From: Paenibacillus albus
GTDB taxonomy: Bacteria; Bacillota; Bacilli; Paenibacillales; Paenibacillaceae
DNA: 64,000 nt
Reading direction: 5' to 3'
Assembly (NCBI RefSeq): GCF_003952225.1
Contig: NZ_CP034437.1
Coordinates: 5,470,501-5,534,500, forward strand
The position numbers and the translations under genes were made by a program. Each line of letters opens with the position of its first letter. Position 1 is the stretch's first letter. Positions 54,872 to 63,472 of this stretch are shown in pieces. The notes beneath the pieces were generated by a model that searched no databases, had not been told where the DNA came from, and was given only the letters and a program-made list of their open reading frames with translations.

Positions 54872-55417
54872 TTGAACAATAAATCGAACATCATCATGAG
54901 AGCGTTACAGCCCGAATGGATCAAGGATATTAACGTAACAAATGAGCCGTTTAATCTGTTCGGAAGAGTTGTTCCCCAGTTTCAGAACGGATCATGGTCC
55001 TACGAGGAAATCCTATTTGACGAATCTAGGGAAACCTGTTTCCCAGAAGATCGATTGAACTGGAACGACTACATTGGTCAGGAGAACAAAGCATTATTCT
55101 TGGCCTATGACGGCCAAGCTTGTGTCGGACAAATTCGGCTTATTCGCGATTGGACCCGATTCGGTTATATCGAGAACATCGCAACGATTCAGGCTTACCG
55201 GCGGTCAGGAGTCGGCAAGATGCTGCTGGACCAAGCAGAAGCATGGGCTAAGGACAAGCAGTTGATCGGATTGTCCCTAGAAGCACAGGATGACAATCTC
55301 GCGGCGTGCCGCTTTTATGCCAAACACGGTTTCGTTCTAGGCGGTGTAGACACCCTTAAGCAGTCAGGAAATGCAAACATTGATGCGACTCTATATTGGT
55401 ATAAAATATTCGGGTAG
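54872..55417 (+). CDS. satA: GNAT acetyltransferase, streptothricin acetyltransferase (SatA)-like
   Basis: Protein of 181 residues that resembles Bacillus SatA/YyaR by memory of its sequence. Features: NVTNEPFNLFG near the start, FQNGSWSYEEILFDE, CVGQIRLIRDW, GYIENIATIQAYRRSGVG (acetyl-CoA motif) and LSLEAQDDNLAACRFYAKHGF, then GGVDTL. Relatives acetylate the beta-lysine of streptothricin and give resistance. AGAAGG lies 7 nt before the TTG at 54872. The internal ATG at 54896 has none, so TTG is used. Own terminator follows. The drug link is by similarity only. Confidence 0.8.
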   Translation: MNNKSNIIMRALQPEWIKDINVTNEPFNLFGRVVPQFQNGSWSYEEILFDESRETCFPEDRLNWNDYIGQENKALFLAYDGQACVGQIRLIRDWTRFGYIENIATIQAYRRSGVGKMLLDQAEAWAKDKQLIGLSLEAQDDNLAACRFYAKHGFVLGGVDTLKQSGNANIDATLYWYKIFG

Positions 55418-55451
55418 GAATTGGCTCAAAATACTGCCTACCCGCTAATTG

Positions 55452-55484
55452 AGAAACGGCAGCCTTATACCAGCCGCCGTTTCT
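55452..55484 (+). terminator. Hairpin terminator
   Basis: AGAAACGGC/GCCGTTTCT stem with a 15-nt loop, 35 bp after the acetyltransferase stop; the next gene is convergent. Confidence 0.75.
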
Positions 55485-55510
55485 TGGTGTTTATTGAGCT
55501 ATAATGAGCA

Positions 55511-55942
55511 CTAGCTTAACGCGTTGTGACTCTTAAATAATAGAGCAATCGCATTTATTCCAGCCAGTACGCAGGGGTAAAGTAATAAGCCTGCAATAAT
55601 GATTAAACCGGAAACAGGACTCGCTTTATCAGCCGGATTATTCATCGGGAATAGATATGCGAAGATGCGAACGTATAGCCAGTAGTACGGCACCCAGGTT
55701 ATGGAAGAAAATAAGTTAGCCTTTATTGTGGGTAAATATCGTTTTTTTATCATGAGCGCGAACGTAACGATTAATAAAGAAAAACATACAAAACCCGTAA
55801 TAGTACTAACCTTATCTATAACTCCTATCTCAACCTTTGTTATTCGGTTAATTCTATAGACATTCACTAACAATTCACTCATTAAAAAAGGCAATGCAGC
55901 AAAGATAGCGCTCAAAACATTTAATTTGAAAAAGTAGCGCAT
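55511..55942 (-). CDS. Hypothetical four-helix membrane protein
   Basis: Protein of 143 residues with about four hydrophobic segments (around residues 8-26, 44-64, 79-95, 112-135). No recognised family. One Tyr/Trp-rich stretch (ITWVPYYWLYVRIFAYLF) and short polar loops. AAGGGGG lies just before the ATG at 55942; the frame from 55957 begins at TTG without ribosome site. Composition is AT-rich. Monocistronic between two unrelated genes. Confidence 0.7.
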   Translation of the reverse strand: MRYFFKLNVLSAIFAALPFLMSELLVNVYRINRITKVEIGVIDKVSTITGFVCFSLLIVTFALMIKKRYLPTIKANLFSSITWVPYYWLYVRIFAYLFPMNNPADKASPVSGLIIIAGLLLYPCVLAGINAIALLFKSHNALS

Positions 55943-56002
55943 AAGCCCCCTTAACAAATAAACAGTAGTTATTCCGGCAGCTCCTCTGCAATATTTGCAA
56001 TC

Positions 56003-56890
56003 TTAAACCTCTCCTGCCAGAAGCTTATACAAGGCTTGAGTACCGCTGTTCTCTTCTCCTTTGCTTGCAAGCTCATCATATAATGATTTGGCTAATTCAA
56101 GCCCGGGTGTTAATAATCCCATTTCTTTGGCAGCATCAAGAGCAATCCCCATATCTTTGATGAAGTGTTTGACATAAAAGCCCGGCTCGAAGTTTCTGTT
56201 GATCATTCGCGGTCCCAGATTACTTAGTGACCAGCTCCCAGCTGCTCCGGTTTCTATGCTTTTCAATACGGTATTAGGATCAAGTCCTGCCTTTTCAGCA
56301 TAAACGATCGCTTCACAGACGCCGATCATATTGGATGCTATTGCAATTTGGTTGCACATCTTTGTATGCTGTCCGGCACCTGAATCGCCTAGCAGTTGGA
56401 TATTCTTGCCGATGATTTGAAAAATCGGAAGCAGTGCTTCGAAAGCAGAAGCATCTCCACCAACCATGATCGCCAATCTGGCTTCTCTTGCCCCAATATC
56501 GCCTCCGGAAACCGGCGCGTCAACGGCGTGAATTCCATTATTTTTCGATTCCGCATAAATTCTTCTCGCCAATGATGGTGTAGAGGTTGTCATATCGATG
56601 ACGTATGTGCCTGCTTGTGCATTTGAGATGATACCATCTTGTCCAAAATAGATTTCTTCCACATCTTGAGGATATCCCACCATAGTAATAACAACATTTG
56701 CTTGTGAAACTACCTCCGCTACAGTATCCTTCCAAACTGCGCCTTGAGCGATCAGTTCATCTGCACGACTTTTTGTCCGATTATAAACAATCAAAGAATA
56801 TCCGGCATTCAGCAGGTGACCAGCCATGCTTTTGCCCATTACACCTGTACCAATAAAACCAATTGTAGTATTTTCTTTATTCAGCATCAT
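56003..56890 (-). CDS. 3-hydroxyisobutyrate dehydrogenase-family protein
   Basis: NAD(P)-dependent beta-hydroxyacid dehydrogenase of 295 residues. Rossmann motif FIGTGVMGKSMAGHLL, substrate loop APVSGGDIGAREARLAIMVGG (the DxPVSGG motif), catalytic Lys in HTKMCNQIAIASN and GSWSLSNLGPRM. The family includes 3-hydroxyisobutyrate dehydrogenase and tartronate semialdehyde reductase. AAGGAG precedes the ATG. It stands alone, so the substrate is open; sugar acid metabolism is possible. Confidence 0.88.
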   Translation of the reverse strand: MMLNKENTTIGFIGTGVMGKSMAGHLLNAGYSLIVYNRTKSRADELIAQGAVWKDTVAEVVSQANVVITMVGYPQDVEEIYFGQDGIISNAQAGTYVIDMTTSTPSLARRIYAESKNNGIHAVDAPVSGGDIGAREARLAIMVGGDASAFEALLPIFQIIGKNIQLLGDSGAGQHTKMCNQIAIASNMIGVCEAIVYAEKAGLDPNTVLKSIETGAAGSWSLSNLGPRMINRNFEPGFYVKHFIKDMGIALDAAKEMGLLTPGLELAKSLYDELASKGEENSGTQALYKLLAGEV

Positions 56891-57001
56891 AAGTGAGCTC
56901 CTTTAAAATAGAAATATCAAAACGTCCGTAGTTTTCTTTATTTTATCATTTATTTCAATTCAATTAAAATGCTCGTTAAAGGACCGAGGCCACCGAAGGC
57001 T

Positions 57002-58294
57002 CTAATCTTCTATAAACTCCGGCTTCATCCGGTTGCACCAGTCGGCGATAAAGGCGATCATGATCTTTGTGTAATCCACCAGTTCTCTCATATCTACGCT
57101 TTCATCTACGGCATGCGCTTGCGCGAGCTCGCCCGGACCATAAATCAGCGTCGGAATGCCCCGCCGACCGATCCAGCCCGCATCCGTAACAGACGGGCTC
57201 ATGCCGACGCTCGGCGCCGTACCCCGCACTTGCCGGTGAATGTCGGCCAAGCCTATAAGCCCTTCTCCATCCAGATCCAACTCCAGGGACGGAAAGATTT
57301 CTCCCCGCTCCTCGATCATCGATCGTCCTCCCCAGAGGAACGTAGGCGGATGATTTCTCAGCCATGGATCGCCTTGGGCGACACCGAGCAGATGCTCTTC
57401 GATCTCGGCGGTAACCGATTCATAATCCTCATTCGGATAGAAGTGCACCGTAATCCAGAGAGCGCATCGATCCGCGATGAACGCCGCATGACGCCCTCCT
57501 TCGATAACCGCGGGATTGATCGTGTTCGAACCTGCAGGAAAGCCCGAATAAGATTTTGTCACGGCCCAGTGTCGCTCCAACTCTTGGAGGCCGGCAATCA
57601 GCTTGGCCATCTTCTCGATCGCGCTGGCTCCTTGAATGCCTCCGCCCGCGTGAATCATGCGCGATCGCATCCCGTCATGGTAAGTCATCGGACTTTGCAC
57701 AGTCACCCAGCCAGTGATGACACCACCTTGCCCTTGAATGGCCAGTCCGCTCGTATCCGCCACCACGGCAAGATCCGCATTGTACCCTCGCTCCATGCAA
57801 GCCCGGGTGCCCGCCTCGCCAGCCTCTTCACCGATGACCGAATGCAATAGTAAATGCCCCTTAAGCTGGATTCCCGACTCCTCCAACAGTTTCGCCGCGA
57901 ACAGCAGAGCAGCCAATCCGCCCTTCATATCCGCCGTGCCTCTGCCGTACGCCCGCCCGTTCTTCAACGTCAATGTGAACGGATCGTTCTGCCACTCCCG
58001 CGTATCTCCGACTTCAGCGACATCCATATGGCCATTCAGCAGTAAGCTTCGATACTTGTCTCCCTGAGTGCCCCGTTTCACCGCGGTTACGTTCGGGTCG
58101 CCGGGATACACCTCCCATAGCTCCGTCTCGAAGCCGCTCGCTTGAAGCTGCCGCTCCAGAAACTGCTGCGCTTCTAACGTATTTCGCGCTGGCGGGCTTA
58201 CCGTCGGTAATGCAACCAGCTTAGCCACGAGTGCAAATAACTCATCCTGTCTTTCCTCCACCTGTTGCTGCGCGCGTGCAATCAAAGTATCCAT
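57002..58294 (-). CDS. ylmB: M20-family amidohydrolase, probable formylaminopyrimidine deformylase (YlmB-like)
   Basis: Zinc enzyme of about 430 residues of the ArgE/DapE M20 family: HMDVAEVG (metal His, Asp), GRGTADMKGGLAALLFA (bridging Asp) and IGEEAGEAGTRA (catalytic Glu pair). It would normally be called acetylornithine deacetylase-like. A TPP riboswitch with a terminator sits directly upstream. In Bacillus, the M20 enzyme under TPP control is YlmB, which deformylates formylaminopyrimidine in thiamine salvage. GAAGGAG lies 8 nt before the ATG at 58294; the frame from 58345 would begin inside the riboswitch terminator and is excluded. Confidence 0.85.
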   Translation of the reverse strand: MDTLIARAQQQVEERQDELFALVAKLVALPTVSPPARNTLEAQQFLERQLQASGFETELWEVYPGDPNVTAVKRGTQGDKYRSLLLNGHMDVAEVGDTREWQNDPFTLTLKNGRAYGRGTADMKGGLAALLFAAKLLEESGIQLKGHLLLHSVIGEEAGEAGTRACMERGYNADLAVVADTSGLAIQGQGGVITGWVTVQSPMTYHDGMRSRMIHAGGGIQGASAIEKMAKLIAGLQELERHWAVTKSYSGFPAGSNTINPAVIEGGRHAAFIADRCALWITVHFYPNEDYESVTAEIEEHLLGVAQGDPWLRNHPPTFLWGGRSMIEERGEIFPSLELDLDGEGLIGLADIHRQVRGTAPSVGMSPSVTDAGWIGRRGIPTLIYGPGELAQAHAVDESVDMRELVDYTKIMIAFIADWCNRMKPEFIED

Positions 58295-58338
58295 CGTATG
58301 TACTCCTTCGCATAGGCAGCGGGCATGAACAATAGAAA

Positions 58339-58366
58339 AAACCATTCGAGAATAAACGAATGGTTT
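58339..58366 (-). terminator. Regulatory terminator of the TPP riboswitch
   Basis: AAACCATTCG/CGAATGGTTT stem with an 8-nt loop and a U run on the minus strand, just after the aptamer. TPP binding is expected to favour this hairpin and turn ylmB off. Confidence 0.85.
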
Positions 58367-58376
58367 GAATTCGATA

Positions 58377-58465
58377 CGTTCTCTACGCCAGCATTACCTG
58401 GTTCAGATTAACGGTCAGAGGAATAACATCCCCTATCTCAGCCGGATTTCATCCAGCACCCGTAG
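58377..58465 (-). ncRNA. TPP (THI-box) riboswitch aptamer
   Basis: On the minus strand the sequence contains the two conserved THI-box blocks: GGGTGC then CTGAGA in the first half, and AACCAGGTAATGCTGGCGTA in the second. These are hallmark TPP-binding parts (CUGAGA and CCUGAUCUGGUUAAUACCAGCGUA type). The terminator at 58339-58366 follows. Confidence 0.93.
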
Positions 58466-58482
58466 TCTATTAAATTAGCTTC

Positions 58483-58511
58483 ACTATAGCTCATGATTTT
58501 GGAAATAACAA
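58483..58511 (-). promoter_or_regulatory. SigA-type promoter of ylmB
   Basis: Minus strand: TTGTTA (58506-58511), exactly 17 nt, TATAGT (58483-58488). Transcription would start about 10 nt before the TPP aptamer. Confidence 0.75.
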
Positions 58512-58560
58512 GGAGAAATCATCTCTCTCGATTCATACCAGTTACATGACTTCTTAGTGA

Positions 58561-59433
58561 TCAGTCCTCGTCATCATGCTCTTCATGTTCATGGTGTCTG
58601 CCATGCTCGCCGTCATGATCGTGGTCCTCGCCTTGATTATCGTCATTGTCGTCATCTTTCTTGCCTTTATCATGGTCGTCATCCCGATCACCGCGAACCA
58701 ATTGCTTTTGCTGCTGCTTCTTTGCTTGCTGCTCTTTATGAGCCTTTTGCCAAGCTTGCTGCAGCGCTTTTTTCTGTGCAATCAAAGCTTTTTTCTGCTC
58801 TTGTTTCGCAAGCTGATCATTAGTTACAAGCTTAGCCTTCTGGTTATCTTTAACTGTTGATTGTACGGTTTTAACTTTCGCTTCGTCATCATCTTCGTCT
58901 TTGTCTTCCTTAAATTTCAATTCATCTGGACGATCCTTCAACTTAATCTCGATTTCCATCTCGACCTTAGCCGGTTCCACAGCAAAGTGCTTAAACAACG
59001 CAGCCATTACTTGCTTCTTATCCATGTTAGTTTGCAGTTTGACTTCTACAAGCAGCTGCTGAATAAATTGTGTCGCTTCATTGCCTATCAGATATTTCTT
59101 CTGATTCTCGCCAAGTTTAATTTCAACCTTGGACTCGGTCTTCGATTCTTCCTTTTCGAGCTCGATCTTAATTTTCACGTTTGTACCATCAATTTTAATT
59201 TCCAATGCTTTTAGCTGATTAAGTTGAATTTGAGCATCACTAGCGCTTGGTTGAGCTACCGTTGGCTTAACCACCGCAGCATCAGTAATTGACGGGACAA
59301 CGTATGTATCACTCGCTGCGTTTTTGTCCTCTGTTGTTGCGGAAGAATCCTGATCCGCGTAAGCAACGAAGCCGTAAGAAAGTATGATTGTGCATAATGC
59401 ACCTATTAACATATAGGAAATTTTCTTCTTCAA
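58561..59433 (-). CDS. Secreted protein with acidic, His/Asp-rich C-terminal tail
   Basis: Protein of about 290 residues, not recognised. Signal peptide (KKKISYMLIGALCTIILSYG, cleavage near FVAYA), then a Lys/Glu-rich helical part (KALEIKIDGTNVKIKIELEK), Gln/Lys-rich coiled-coil-like stretch (KKALQQAWQKAHKEQQ), and a last 50 residues made of Asp, His, Glu, Gly and Arg. The tail looks able to bind divalent metal. The frame opens at 59448 but GAGGAGGT lies 5 nt before the TTG at 59433, which is chosen. Alone between ylmB and a small gene on the other strand. Confidence 0.75.
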   Translation of the reverse strand: MKKKISYMLIGALCTIILSYGFVAYADQDSSATTEDKNAASDTYVVPSITDAAVVKPTVAQPSASDAQIQLNQLKALEIKIDGTNVKIKIELEKEESKTESKVEIKLGENQKKYLIGNEATQFIQQLLVEVKLQTNMDKKQVMAALFKHFAVEPAKVEMEIEIKLKDRPDELKFKEDKDEDDDEAKVKTVQSTVKDNQKAKLVTNDQLAKQEQKKALIAQKKALQQAWQKAHKEQQAKKQQQKQLVRGDRDDDHDKGKKDDDNDDNQGEDHDHDGEHGRHHEHEEHDDED

Positions 59434-59679
59434 AATGTACCTCCTCAAATTACATGCATGTTTTCGTACTTGGCAGCCAATATAGGTGTTCGTTGTTTAG
59501 GATTGGTTTTAAGTCCGTAGGGTAGAAACGTCCACATAAACGGTGTGGAATTTTAGAGGTGTTTCGGGATTGAGATAATGTTCTCATAACAAAAACAACT
59601 GCTACCTGTTGGCAGCAGTCGGCAAACATCTTGATTTTCTCTACCATACTCCTAAACCTTTCCCCATCCCATCATAAAC

Positions 59680-59709
59680 GGAATATGGTATAGTCTGTAA
59701 ACATATTCC
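59680..59709 (+). promoter_or_regulatory. Inverted repeat around a -10-like box
   Basis: GGAATATG and CATATTCC, perfect 8-bp arms separated by 14 nt containing TATAGT. It lies just before the small Cys-rich gene and could be an operator. Confidence 0.4.
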
Positions 59710-59727
59710 AAGAAGGTGGTGATAGGT

Positions 59728-59904
59728 TTGATAATTAATACCGATTCTTTTTTCTGCATGAGCTGCAAAATCGTCCATATTCGCCGGAGAGGAGACATCA
59801 TTATGACGACTGGTTGGGTGTATATCGGAAGCGTTCAACATGCAGTCGGGTTCTGCAAAACATGCTCAGCCGGTACATTGCCTGCCGCGGTCGTGATGCT
59901 TTGA
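59728..59904 (+). CDS. Small protein with two CxxC motifs, putative zinc-binding
   Basis: Predicted 58-residue protein. Two Cys pairs, CMSC (about residue 10-13) and CKTC (about 44-47), spaced about 34 residues apart, suggest one zinc site or a redox pair. The start is TTG at 59728 with AAGAAGGTGG about 8 nt upstream; a GTG at 59716 or 59719 is an alternative. No family recognised. Support is the ribosome site and the Cys spacing only. Confidence 0.5.
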   Translation: MIINTDSFFCMSCKIVHIRRRGDIIMTTGWVYIGSVQHAVGFCKTCSAGTLPAAVVML

Positions 59905-59960
59905 ACTAATGTTATCTGTTCCAACCACGGAAATTTTGGAGCGAACAATTTTATGGATAC

Positions 59961-60899
59961 TTATTTTGAAAGCCTAATGGACAATATCCATTTTGCTATA
60001 TCTTCTATAACAGTCCTGTCCACGGTTTGTGGAGTATTATATTCATCCCAAATTTCTTTCAACGTACCAAACACTGATGGCATAAACATATGATTCAAGC
60101 CGGAATAGAGCTTGAATGTGACATCCGGGTGATCTTTTAATATTTCCCGATATCGATTGAAATCCTTTTCGACGGAAACCTGTACATCCTTGTCACCTTG
60201 TACGATGAAGATCGGCTTTTTACTTTGCGATATATAATCCTTTAAGGGGTGTTGATTCATTTCTTTAAAATACCAAGCGTAAACAGAACCGAACAAAATG
60301 GTCTGCTGCGCCATCTCATCCGTCATGTTGGATATGGCATCAAACTTGTCTTGTAGTTCTTTTACCTGCTTTAAGGCTAGCTCTTGTTGAGATGCTCCAA
60401 GTTGCTTTATGGCATCTTCATTTTGGTTTAGGATGACTTCTTCAAGCGTTCGAGAAGTGCCGGCTAAGATTACTAATCCTGCCACGTCTCCGCCTTCGGC
60501 ATCTATTCTAGGCGCAAGAGTCCCGCCTAAACTATGTCCAACTAGGAAAATGCGATTTTTATCCACACGTGAATCATTTTTTAGCATATCGATAGCCGCA
60601 ATCGCGTCCTCTATGACTTCTTCTTTGACGGCAAGCTTACCACCGAGTTCTTGAACCATCTGTTTGCCATAAGCGAATGTGCGTTTGTCATACCGAAGTG
60701 ATGCAATCCCTTGATTGGCAAGTCCCTCTGCAAGGTCTAGAAAAAGCTTGTTTGCACCAACAGTTGCGTCTTTATCTAATGGACCGGAACCGTGAACAAA
60801 TATAACTGCCGGGACTTTATCAGTATAAGAATCCGGTATCGTCAAAATTCCTTCCAATGGATAGGCGGCTTTTGCCATTACCGTAATTTGCTCTAACAT
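59961..60899 (-). CDS. Alpha/beta hydrolase (dienelactone-hydrolase-like, S9-type)
   Basis: Serine hydrolase of 312 residues without signal peptide. The oxyanion/start motif is VIFVHGSGPLDKDATVG, the nucleophile elbow FLVGHSLGGTLAPRI, the acid probably Asp in IVQGDKDVQVS and the His in YSGLNHMFMPS. The insertion rich in Gln/Lys/Glu between elbow and acid (KQLGASQQELALKQVKEL) forms a lid. Typical of esterases found alone in Bacillales genomes. Substrate unknown. Confidence 0.85.
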   Translation of the reverse strand: MLEQITVMAKAAYPLEGILTIPDSYTDKVPAVIFVHGSGPLDKDATVGANKLFLDLAEGLANQGIASLRYDKRTFAYGKQMVQELGGKLAVKEEVIEDAIAAIDMLKNDSRVDKNRIFLVGHSLGGTLAPRIDAEGGDVAGLVILAGTSRTLEEVILNQNEDAIKQLGASQQELALKQVKELQDKFDAISNMTDEMAQQTILFGSVYAWYFKEMNQHPLKDYISQSKKPIFIVQGDKDVQVSVEKDFNRYREILKDHPDVTFKLYSGLNHMFMPSVFGTLKEIWDEYNTPQTVDRTVIEDIAKWILSIRLSK

Positions 60900-60979
60900 T
60901 ATTCAACCTCCTATATTAACTAAGATTCCATTGCTCTGTATTCCCACTTTTTAATCACTTTTAAACAATATAATCGCGG

Positions 60980-61984
60980 TTACTTCCTAACATCACCGCC
61001 ACCATTGTTGTTCCAAGTCAGCCATTTTAGCTTGCGGAATACGAATACCATGATGGCAACGATGACGATCATAAGTGTCCATGCATAGACATACCCGTAC
61101 TTCCAATGAAGCTCAGGCATATCAATGAAGTTCATGCCGTACAGGCCGACGATGAAAGAAAGCGGCATGAAAATGACCGAAATAATAGTGAGGATGAATA
61201 CGATGTCGTTCGTCCTCAGCGTCACCTCGTTCGTCCGCTGGTTCAGAACCGAGTTGAGGTTCTCTAAGATGTCGGTTGTCGTCTCGCGATCGTCGACGAT
61301 TTTCTCAGACAGTTTCAATAGATGATCATAGACGTCCATGAAATGCAGACGGCTCTCGTCGTCCAGTTCAAGCCTCTCTGAGTTCACAATGCGATAGAGC
61401 AGATCTCGCATCGGGTTTATAACGCGCCGCATCTTGAGCAAATCTGTACGAATATCATAAATCCGATCGATAATCCCACCCACCGCCTTACGGCTCAAGG
61501 TTTCATTCTCGATCTCATCCAGTCGATCCTCAATTTGGAGCAGCGCTGGGAACAAGTCGTCGACCATCTCATCAATGACAAGAAATGCAGCATAACGGGA
61601 CGGCAGGCCTATAGGCCGCTTGCGCGACACTTTCTCCATCGCCCGATTCACCACATCGTTTCGCTCCATATGGAAAGTGACAATGTAACCTTTACCTATA
61701 AACAGATCAACCTCTTCTGGTAAAAGGTTCTCGCCGTGCATCGAGTGAATAACAACGAAGCTGTGATCGCTATAGAATTCGATCTTGGGCCTAGGCAGAT
61801 GGTGCAGGCAGTCATCCACCGCAAGCTTATGGAACCCGAACTTATCGGTGAGCAGACTTATTTCATCCTGTGTTGGACGGTCAAAATCTGCCCAAAACCA
61901 TGCGTATTGGTCGTTAGGTAGATCGTTCAGCGAGAGGTGGTCATGTACTTCCCCTTCGTGTGTGAATGCCATAATCCGAATCAA
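60980..61984 (-). CDS. corA: CorA-family Mg2+/Co2+ transporter
   Basis: Pentameric divalent-cation channel protein of 334 residues. A long cytoplasmic N-terminal domain (LRTDLLKMRR-like helix IYDIRTDLLKMRRVINP) is followed by two membrane helices near the C-terminus with the selectivity signature GLYGMNF in VGLYGMNFIDMPE. The start is TTG with GGAGGG 8 nt upstream. No M-box riboswitch is visible in the 108-bp upstream gap. The extended acidic N-terminus is typical of CorA. Confidence 0.93.
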   Translation of the reverse strand: MIRIMAFTHEGEVHDHLSLNDLPNDQYAWFWADFDRPTQDEISLLTDKFGFHKLAVDDCLHHLPRPKIEFYSDHSFVVIHSMHGENLLPEEVDLFIGKGYIVTFHMERNDVVNRAMEKVSRKRPIGLPSRYAAFLVIDEMVDDLFPALLQIEDRLDEIENETLSRKAVGGIIDRIYDIRTDLLKMRRVINPMRDLLYRIVNSERLELDDESRLHFMDVYDHLLKLSEKIVDDRETTTDILENLNSVLNQRTNEVTLRTNDIVFILTIISVIFMPLSFIVGLYGMNFIDMPELHWKYGYVYAWTLMIVIVAIMVFVFRKLKWLTWNNNGGGDVRK

Positions 61985-62092
61985 AAGTGCAGCCCTCCAT
62001 TACAATCGATGTTAGCTTTATCCTATCACTAGCTGACCGCGACGCCAATCACTCTTCAAAATGGCGAGTGCCGCCCGCTATGCTACGTGCAG

Positions 62093-62281
62093 CTATTTTC
62101 TTTTGAATTTATCTGGATTTTTAACGAAACTCTCAATAATAAAACCACAATCCAAACAGAATACATGAATAATTTCAGATCCGGTCTTAAATATACTTGA
62201 ATGCTCTGGGAAAATACTAGCGTGACCATATTGAATTCCTCTTGTTACTTCATGGCTTCCACATTTCGAACAGGTAATCAA
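62093..62281 (-). CDS. Small zinc-ribbon protein
   Basis: Protein of 62 residues with two Cys pairs: TCSKCGSHE near the start and FCLDCGFI in the second half, separated by about 36 residues, a zinc-ribbon fold. The frame extends to 62302, but GGAGG lies 7 nt before the TTG at 62281. Probably a zinc-binding protein of unknown role. Monocistronic. Confidence 0.65.
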   Translation of the reverse strand: MITCSKCGSHEVTRGIQYGHASIFPEHSSIFKTGSEIIHVFCLDCGFIIESFVKNPDKFKRK

Positions 62282-62352
62282 TTTATCGCCTCCATTAATC
62301 AAGTTGTAGAAAACGAATTGCTCTACCGTCTATTATTTGTTCACTAGTCTTT

Positions 62353-62736
62353 TTAAACCCTAAAGTAATAACTCATAATCAGTTGGTAAACCTCTCCAGC
62401 CGATTTCTTCGAGATTGAGTAAGTGGTATTAGTGTTATTCACGTTCTCAATTGTTCCAGCCTCTTCTGTTATCCAAAGAAAATAGGTTTCTTTGCCCAAC
62501 TTAACTTTATATTGCGGGTCTGCCATATCGGCTATGCCTGCGTTCTTTTTTGCATACTTAAATGCTTTGCTGAAAACAGATATATCATCTGTATCCGAAA
62601 TTACTTTTAATGAGTTCTGTTCCATCTCTTTAAAGCTTTTCATCTTATTGAAACTAATTTGTTGGATTTTTTCGTGTGTGCAGCCGGTCACAGCAAACAC
62701 TACAGCGAAGAGTAATACAAACATTAGAAATCTCAT
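62353..62736 (-). CDS. Hypothetical lipoprotein
   Basis: Protein of 127 residues. Signal peptide with a lipobox VTGC (Cys about residue 19), then a soluble domain with no recognised family (YFLWITEEAGTIENV near the middle, GEVYQLIMSYY at the end). AT-rich gene. A similar lipoprotein gene lies upstream on the same strand. Function unknown. Confidence 0.7.
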   Translation of the reverse strand: MRFLMFVLLFAVVFAVTGCTHEKIQQISFNKMKSFKEMEQNSLKVISDTDDISVFSKAFKYAKKNAGIADMADPQYKVKLGKETYFLWITEEAGTIENVNNTNTTYSISKKSAGEVYQLIMSYYFRV

Positions 62737-62825
62737 TAAATATTCCGTTCCCCTTTTTTCTTTAATGCTCCATAGACGTTCTGTTTGAAAATTATGTTAC
62801 GTTCATCTAACGTGAAATAGAAATT

Positions 62826-63209
62826 TCACTTCGGCTGGACCTTTACATCTTCACCAATCAGCTTTATTCCATCATATATGACTCCATAGTCATAACTCTT
62901 GATATCAAAGTAACCATTGTAAAAATCCCAAACATCTGGACGATTCGAAAACTCGGCGATCGTATCCATGATGCGTCTGAATAATTTAGTTGCCTCAGCT
63001 TCTGTAAGATTTCCCTTAACCATAAGCCTGAATTTAATATCTTTCTTACCATCATACGAAGATGCCGTTGTAGCAATCCCATCAAGTTTTCTAAAAGAGT
63101 CCTCCGTTTTGCCTACTGCATCCCCAATATCAATGCTAGGTTTCCTAGTGCAAGATACAGTTAATGAAAATGAAATAAGTAATAGGATGAATACAATCTT
63201 TCTACTCAT
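62826..63209 (-). CDS. Hypothetical lipoprotein (second)
   Basis: Protein of about 127 residues. Signal peptide with the lipobox-like TVSC (Cys about residue 20), then an alpha/beta domain (KKDIKFRLMVKGNLTEAEATKL, DVWDFYNGYFDIKSYDYG). No family recognised. AAGGTG is near the ATG at 63209; an in-frame codon at 63245 is not preferred. It may be cotranscribed with the lipoprotein gene at 62353. Confidence 0.65.
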   Translation of the reverse strand: MSRKIVFILLLISFSLTVSCTRKPSIDIGDAVGKTEDSFRKLDGIATTASSYDGKKDIKFRLMVKGNLTEAEATKLFRRIMDTIAEFSNRPDVWDFYNGYFDIKSYDYGVIYDGIKLIGEDVKVQPK

Positions 63210-63306
63210 CACCTTCGCCTCCATTCCTGCGTCATATGATACCACATATTGGAATAAATTTGCCCGTTAGTAGAAGGAAGCCGTTAATCTGTTGTAAACA
63301 TAAGAA

Positions 63307-63335
63307 AACCGCCAGGGCATAACGCCTCAGCGGTT
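63307..63335 (-). terminator. Hairpin terminator
   Basis: AACCGC/GCGGTT outer stem with an inner GC-rich pairing, followed on the minus strand by TTTTCTTATG. It lies about 140 bp after the phosphatase stop. Confidence 0.65.
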
Positions 63336-63472
63336 CATTTATCGTTGTTCTAATGTATATTCTTTGTCAGCACCTTCAAACGGTCCGACTTTTATCATTT
63401 AGTCATGAATATCAGTTAAATACAATCGATAATTATATCTATAGTTTAACCATTTTCCAAATATATAAACAT

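Noticed and set aside
58345-58345. Upstream start codon for the M20 enzyme
   Set aside because: It lies within the riboswitch terminator hairpin; the ATG at 58294 has a proper ribosome site.
58576-59214. Hydrophobic plus-strand ORFs opposite the acidic secreted protein
   Set aside because: Hydrophobic pattern is the complement of Asp/His/Lys-rich codons; no ribosome site.
61985-62092. Possible Mg2+ riboswitch before corA
   Set aside because: The gap is too short for an M-box and shows none of its conserved blocks.
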